Assembly: GCA_016869695.1 (NCBI GenBank)
Contig: VGDN01000005.1
Coordinates: forward strand, 1-15,777
Source of the DNA: Alphaproteobacteria bacterium
GTDB taxonomy: Bacteria > Pseudomonadota > Alphaproteobacteria > Rickettsiales > UBA1997
Direction of reading: 5' to 3'
DNA length: 15,777 nt
Positions 13,604-15,777 of this stretch are shown here, one piece after another. A model generated the notes under the pieces. It searched no databases, was not told where the DNA came from, and worked only from the letters and a program-made list of their open reading frames with translations. Every line of letters begins with the position of its first letter. Positions within the stretch are counted from its first letter, which is position 1. Position numbers and translations under genes: made by a program.

Positions 13604-14791
13604 ATGATACGAAAAGACTTTTATAAGAAAATAAACAAAACATTTGGGGTTAGTCCGATTGTGGCCTTGCTTGGTCCAGGACAGTGCGGGAAAACAACGA
13701 TAGCTCGTGAATTTCTTAAGGAAAAAGGCAAATATCGTGCGCATAACTATTTTGACTTAGAGAAAAAATCAGATCTTGATCATCTGGCCAATCCCGAAAC
13801 CGCATTATCCGGATTAAAAGGCTTAATCGTGATTGATAAAATTCAGCGCCGCCCTGATTTGTTCCAGAGTTTGCGCGTATTGGTCGACCGCCCAAAAAAC
13901 AAACAGAAATATTTAATTCTAGGCAGTGCCCAGCGCGAGCTGATCAAGCAATCTTCCGAAACACTCGCTGGCCGCATCTCTTACCTCGAACTCACCCCCT
14001 TCAACTTTAATGAAACCGACAATCTCGAAAAGCTCTGGCTACGAGGCGGATTCCCAAAATCCTTTTTGACCAAGAGCGAGGAAAACAGCTTCAACTGGCG
14101 CAGCGACTATGTCCGCACCTTCTTAGAGCGGGACATTCCTAGCCTCGGCATCCGCATATCACCCCACAAGTTAGAAAATTTTTGGATGATGTTGGCACAT
14201 TATCACGGCAATGTTTTCAACGCCTCTGAGCTTAGTCGTTCCCTGGGTTGGTCATATAATACAATCCAAGATTATGCCGATATTCTGACTCATACTTTGA
14301 TGATCCGTCAGCTCCAGCCTTGGCTCGAGAACATCAACAAACGTCAGGTCAAATCACCTAAGATTTATTTTCGCGATAGTGGAATTTTTCATCACCATCT
14401 CGGCATCAAAGAAAAACATGCCTTACTTCGCCATCCCAAACTCGGCGCTTCCTGGGAAGGTTTTGTTATGGAAGAGATCATTCGCGCTATCGATGCCGCA
14501 CCAAATGAATGCTACTTCTGGGCAACTCATAACAATGCGAAGCTCGATCTGCTAATCATCAAAAATGGTCGACGTTTCGGTTTCGAAATCAAATTTTCTC
14601 AAACACCACAAGTAACCCGAGGCACGCACTCCGCCCTACAAGACCTAAGGCTCGAGAAAATTTTCGCAATCCATCCCGGCAATCGGCGTTACAAAATGCA
14701 TGACAAGGTTGAAGCTTGTGGGGCTAGAGAATTCCTGAGAAGCTGCGGAAAAATTTTTACAACAAGCAAAGAGAAAGCATGGCGAAAATAA
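13604..14791 (+). CDS. AAA_14/DUF4143 ATP-binding protein with altered Walker B
   Basis: This 395-residue protein has the two-part layout of a large, poorly understood ATPase family that is common in accessory DNA. The N-terminal AAA_14 domain (about 17-150) carries Walker A GPGQCGKT (24-31) and the region FNFNETDN. The C-terminal DUF4143 domain (about 165-335) includes a winged-helix-like part (NASELSRSLGWSYNTIQDY) and a PD-(D/E)XK-like pattern, LDLLI...GFEIK. Walker B reads LIVIDKIQRRPDLF: Lys79 stands where the family has the catalytic Glu (DEIQ). The following GSAQRELIKQSSETLAGR is otherwise normal. The protein may bind but hydrolyse ATP poorly, or the gene may be in early decay. Its last 13 bp overlap the start of the decayed phnA gene. 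Role unknown. Confidence 0.85.
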   Translation: MIRKDFYKKINKTFGVSPIVALLGPGQCGKTTIAREFLKEKGKYRAHNYFDLEKKSDLDHLANPETALSGLKGLIVIDKIQRRPDLFQSLRVLVDRPKNKQKYLILGSAQRELIKQSSETLAGRISYLELTPFNFNETDNLEKLWLRGGFPKSFLTKSEENSFNWRSDYVRTFLERDIPSLGIRISPHKLENFWMMLAHYHGNVFNASELSRSLGWSYNTIQDYADILTHTLMIRQLQPWLENINKRQVKSPKIYFRDSGIFHHHLGIKEKHALLRHPKLGASWEGFVMEEIIRAIDAAPNECYFWATHNNAKLDLLIIKNGRRFGFEIKFSQTPQVTRGTHSALQDLRLEKIFAIHPGNRRYKMHDKVEACGAREFLRSCGKIFTTSKEKAWRK

Positions 14792-14965
14792 TAATTCCGC
14801 CATGCCACCAATGCGGCTACGAATATGTCTGCAAAGACGGCCATCTTCTAAAAGATGGTAACAGTGCTAAAGAGACAAAAAAACATCCGCTTGGTCAGCG
14901 GCGATCATAACATCGACTGCAAAATTCCTGGCATCGGACAAATGGGAAGGAAGTCTAGTGAAGTA
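14779..14965 (+). pseudogene. phnA: Decayed phnA/yjdM (PhnA-family zinc-ribbon protein) pseudogene
   Basis: Frame 1 opens at ATG 14779 (MAKIIIPPCHQCGYEYVCKDG) and resembles the N-terminal zinc ribbon of PhnA (CPxCxSEYxYEDG). It then jumps to LLKDGNS, which resembles the middle of the family, and stops at 14908-14910 after 43 residues. In another frame from 14879 the characteristic PhnA C-terminus is readable: KNIRLVSGDHNIDCKIPGIG, then QMGRKS. The second Cys pair of the ribbon (CPEC) and the central VIKDLKVKGSS-type region are missing. The gene therefore suffered internal deletions plus a frameshift; intact PhnA has about 110 residues. The two fragments together cover only the ends. It overlaps the ATPase gene by 13 bp. 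The identification rests on remembered family motifs. Confidence 0.75.
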
Positions 14966-14999
14966 TATCGTCCAACCAATAAAAGCCTGATCTACCGAG

Positions 15000-15020
15000 A
15001 TCCTTCGCTTTGCTAAGGAT
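15000..15020. repeat. Relic of a dispersed palindromic repeat (ATCCTTCGC...AAGGAT)
   Basis: ATCCTT-cgctttgct-AAGGAT forms a 6-bp stem. The surrounding sequence, GAGATCCTTCGCTTTGCT, matches the outer half of a palindrome type that is scattered through many bacterial genomes (GAGATCCTTCGCTTCGCTC...). Only one half is present, next to the phnA remnant. Confidence 0.5.
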
Positions 15021-15050
15021 GAAAACTAAAATCGATGAGAAAAATATTTA

Positions 15051-15077
15051 GAAGCAAAAGGCAGGTTTTGCGTAAGT
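15051..15077. repeat. Half copy of the terminus of the 185-bp palindromic element
   Basis: From GCAAAAG (15054-15060) through AGGTTTTGCGTAAGT (15063-15077) the sequence matches, with about three mismatches, the left terminus at 1809-1833 read on the minus strand. It also matches the right terminus (GCAAAAGCGGTTTTACGTAAGT). The opposite arm is absent, so this is a truncated relic. Confidence 0.6.
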
Positions 15078-15081
15078 TATG

Positions 15082-15101
15082 AATGTTCCACGTGGAACAT
15101 T
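15082..15101. other. parS centromere site (ParB-binding), perfect 20-bp palindrome
   Basis: AATGTTCCACGTGGAACATT is a perfect 20-bp palindrome whose inner 16 bp, TGTTCCACGTGGAACA (15084-15099), fit the chromosomal parS consensus TGTTNCACGTGNAACA. ParB would load here as a CTP-dependent clamp to organise the origin region for segregation by ParA. It lies in the gap directly behind the pstA stop codon, as intergenic parS sites often do. Confidence 0.85.
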
Positions 15102-15102
15102 T

Positions 15103-15777
15103 CTACCACCTCCGCTCGAACTTCTTCCGTAAGAAAATCGCCAGCAAATTAAAGAGGATCAATACCGTAAGCAGTAGTAGGATTGCTGCCGAGGTCTTTT
15201 CGGCAAATCCCTCCTCAGGTAAATCAGACCAAAGATAAATCTGTACGGGCAGCACGGTTGTTGGATCAGTGAAGTTTTGCGGTACGTCGGCGATGAAGGC
15301 GATCATGCCGATCATCAAGAGCGGCGCGGTTTCGCCGAGGGCGCGTGAAACGGCGAGGATCGTTCCGGTCATGATTCCCGGCATAGAAAGTGGTAGAAGA
15401 TGGTGCAGCGTAATCTGCATCTGCGACGCTCCGATAGCAGCTGCGCCGTCACGAATCGAGTTTGGAATAGAGCGAATGGTGTTGCGCGTGGCAATTATTA
15501 TCACCGGCAAAACAAGCATGAAGAGGGTCAATCCACCCACCAAACTCGAGGATCGAGGTATGTGCATGAGTTGGATATAAACCGTTAGTCCAAGCAATCC
15601 GTAAATGATCGACGGGATCGCGGCGAGGTTGTTGACGCTGATCTCGACGATATCGGTGAGGCGATTTCTCGGCGCGAATTCTTCGAGATAAAAAGCACAC
15701 ATCACGCCAATTGGGAAGGCAAAAAGAAGGAAGATGATCATCACCAAAAATGATCCTACCAAACCAGCTCTAACCCC
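15103..15777 (-). CDS. pstA: Phosphate ABC transporter permease PstA, 5' part beyond window
   Basis: PstA is one of the two inner-membrane permeases of the PstSCAB high-affinity phosphate importer. The reading frame runs to the right window edge (224 residues visible, beginning GVRAGLVGSFLVMI), so the true start lies outside. Several membrane helices are clear. FPIGVMCAFYLEEFAP is the typical PstA segment after the second helix. NNLAAIPSIIYGLLGL follows, and DGAAAIGASQMQITLHHLLP with GETAPLL holds the EAA loop that contacts the PstB ATPase. The C-terminus ends with a helix and basic KKFERRW. The gene for PstB would be expected directly downstream but is not: parS and repeat relics follow instead, so the pst operon is rearranged or ends here. 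Confidence 0.94.
   Translation of the reverse strand, partial: GVRAGLVGSFLVMIIFLLFAFPIGVMCAFYLEEFAPRNRLTDIVEISVNNLAAIPSIIYGLLGLTVYIQLMHIPRSSSLVGGLTLFMLVLPVIIIATRNTIRSIPNSIRDGAAAIGASQMQITLHHLLPLSMPGIMTGTILAVSRALGETAPLLMIGMIAFIADVPQNFTDPTTVLPVQIYLWSDLPEEGFAEKTSAAILLLLTVLILFNLLAIFLRKKFERRW

Overview
The window looks like chromosomal DNA of an alphaproteobacterium, perhaps a host-associated lineage of the Rickettsiales or Holosporales kind. Three things suggest this. The protein families fit: HslU, NrdR, RmuC, system I cytochrome c maturation (CcmD/CcmE), and a uracil-DNA glycosylase and PlsC of alphaproteobacterial style. There is a parS-type site, TGTTCCACGTGGAACA. Most strikingly, several families of palindromic repeats are present, two of them fused in frame into coding genes as Rickettsia palindromic elements do. 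The taxonomic placement is inference from motifs, not from a search.

Layout. The left end (1-6079) is one long minus-strand block: rmuC, nrdR, a family 4 uracil-DNA glycosylase gene, a DUF374 lipid acyltransferase gene, engB, then a 185-bp palindromic element, hslU and the start of a Bcr/CflA drug exporter that leaves the window. Four of the junctions are 1-4 bp stop/start overlaps, so translation is probably coupled. Divergent from rmuC is lon (plus strand). The 81-bp gap between them is built from A/T heptamers that form a 26-bp perfect inverted repeat ending in the lon start codon. After lon come a small secreted Ala/Lys-rich repeat protein with its own terminator, a threonine tRNA (UGU) and plsC.

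From 9899 to 13539 the minus strand carries folP, dnaK, then ccmD and ccmE. ccmD is a 51-codon gene recognised here from its membrane segment and position. The roughly 300-bp gap between dnaK and ccmD holds a parS-like site and two other symmetric sequences but no gene. On the plus strand at 13604-14791 lies an AAA_14/DUF4143 ATPase whose Walker B glutamate is replaced by lysine. It overlaps a decayed, internally deleted phnA (yjdM) pseudogene. Then come relics of two dispersed repeats, a perfect 20-bp palindromic parS site, and the 3' part of pstA (minus strand), which leaves the window on the right.

Functionally this is mostly housekeeping: protein quality control (HslU, Lon, DnaK), DNA repair and dNTP control (UDG, RmuC, NrdR), membrane lipid synthesis (DUF374, PlsC), folate, haem delivery to cytochrome c, and phosphate uptake. 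The unusual content is the selfish palindromic DNA domesticated into two adjacent proteins, the paired parS-like sites 4.5 kb apart, the hairpin over the lon start, and the gene decay around 14.8-15.1 kb.
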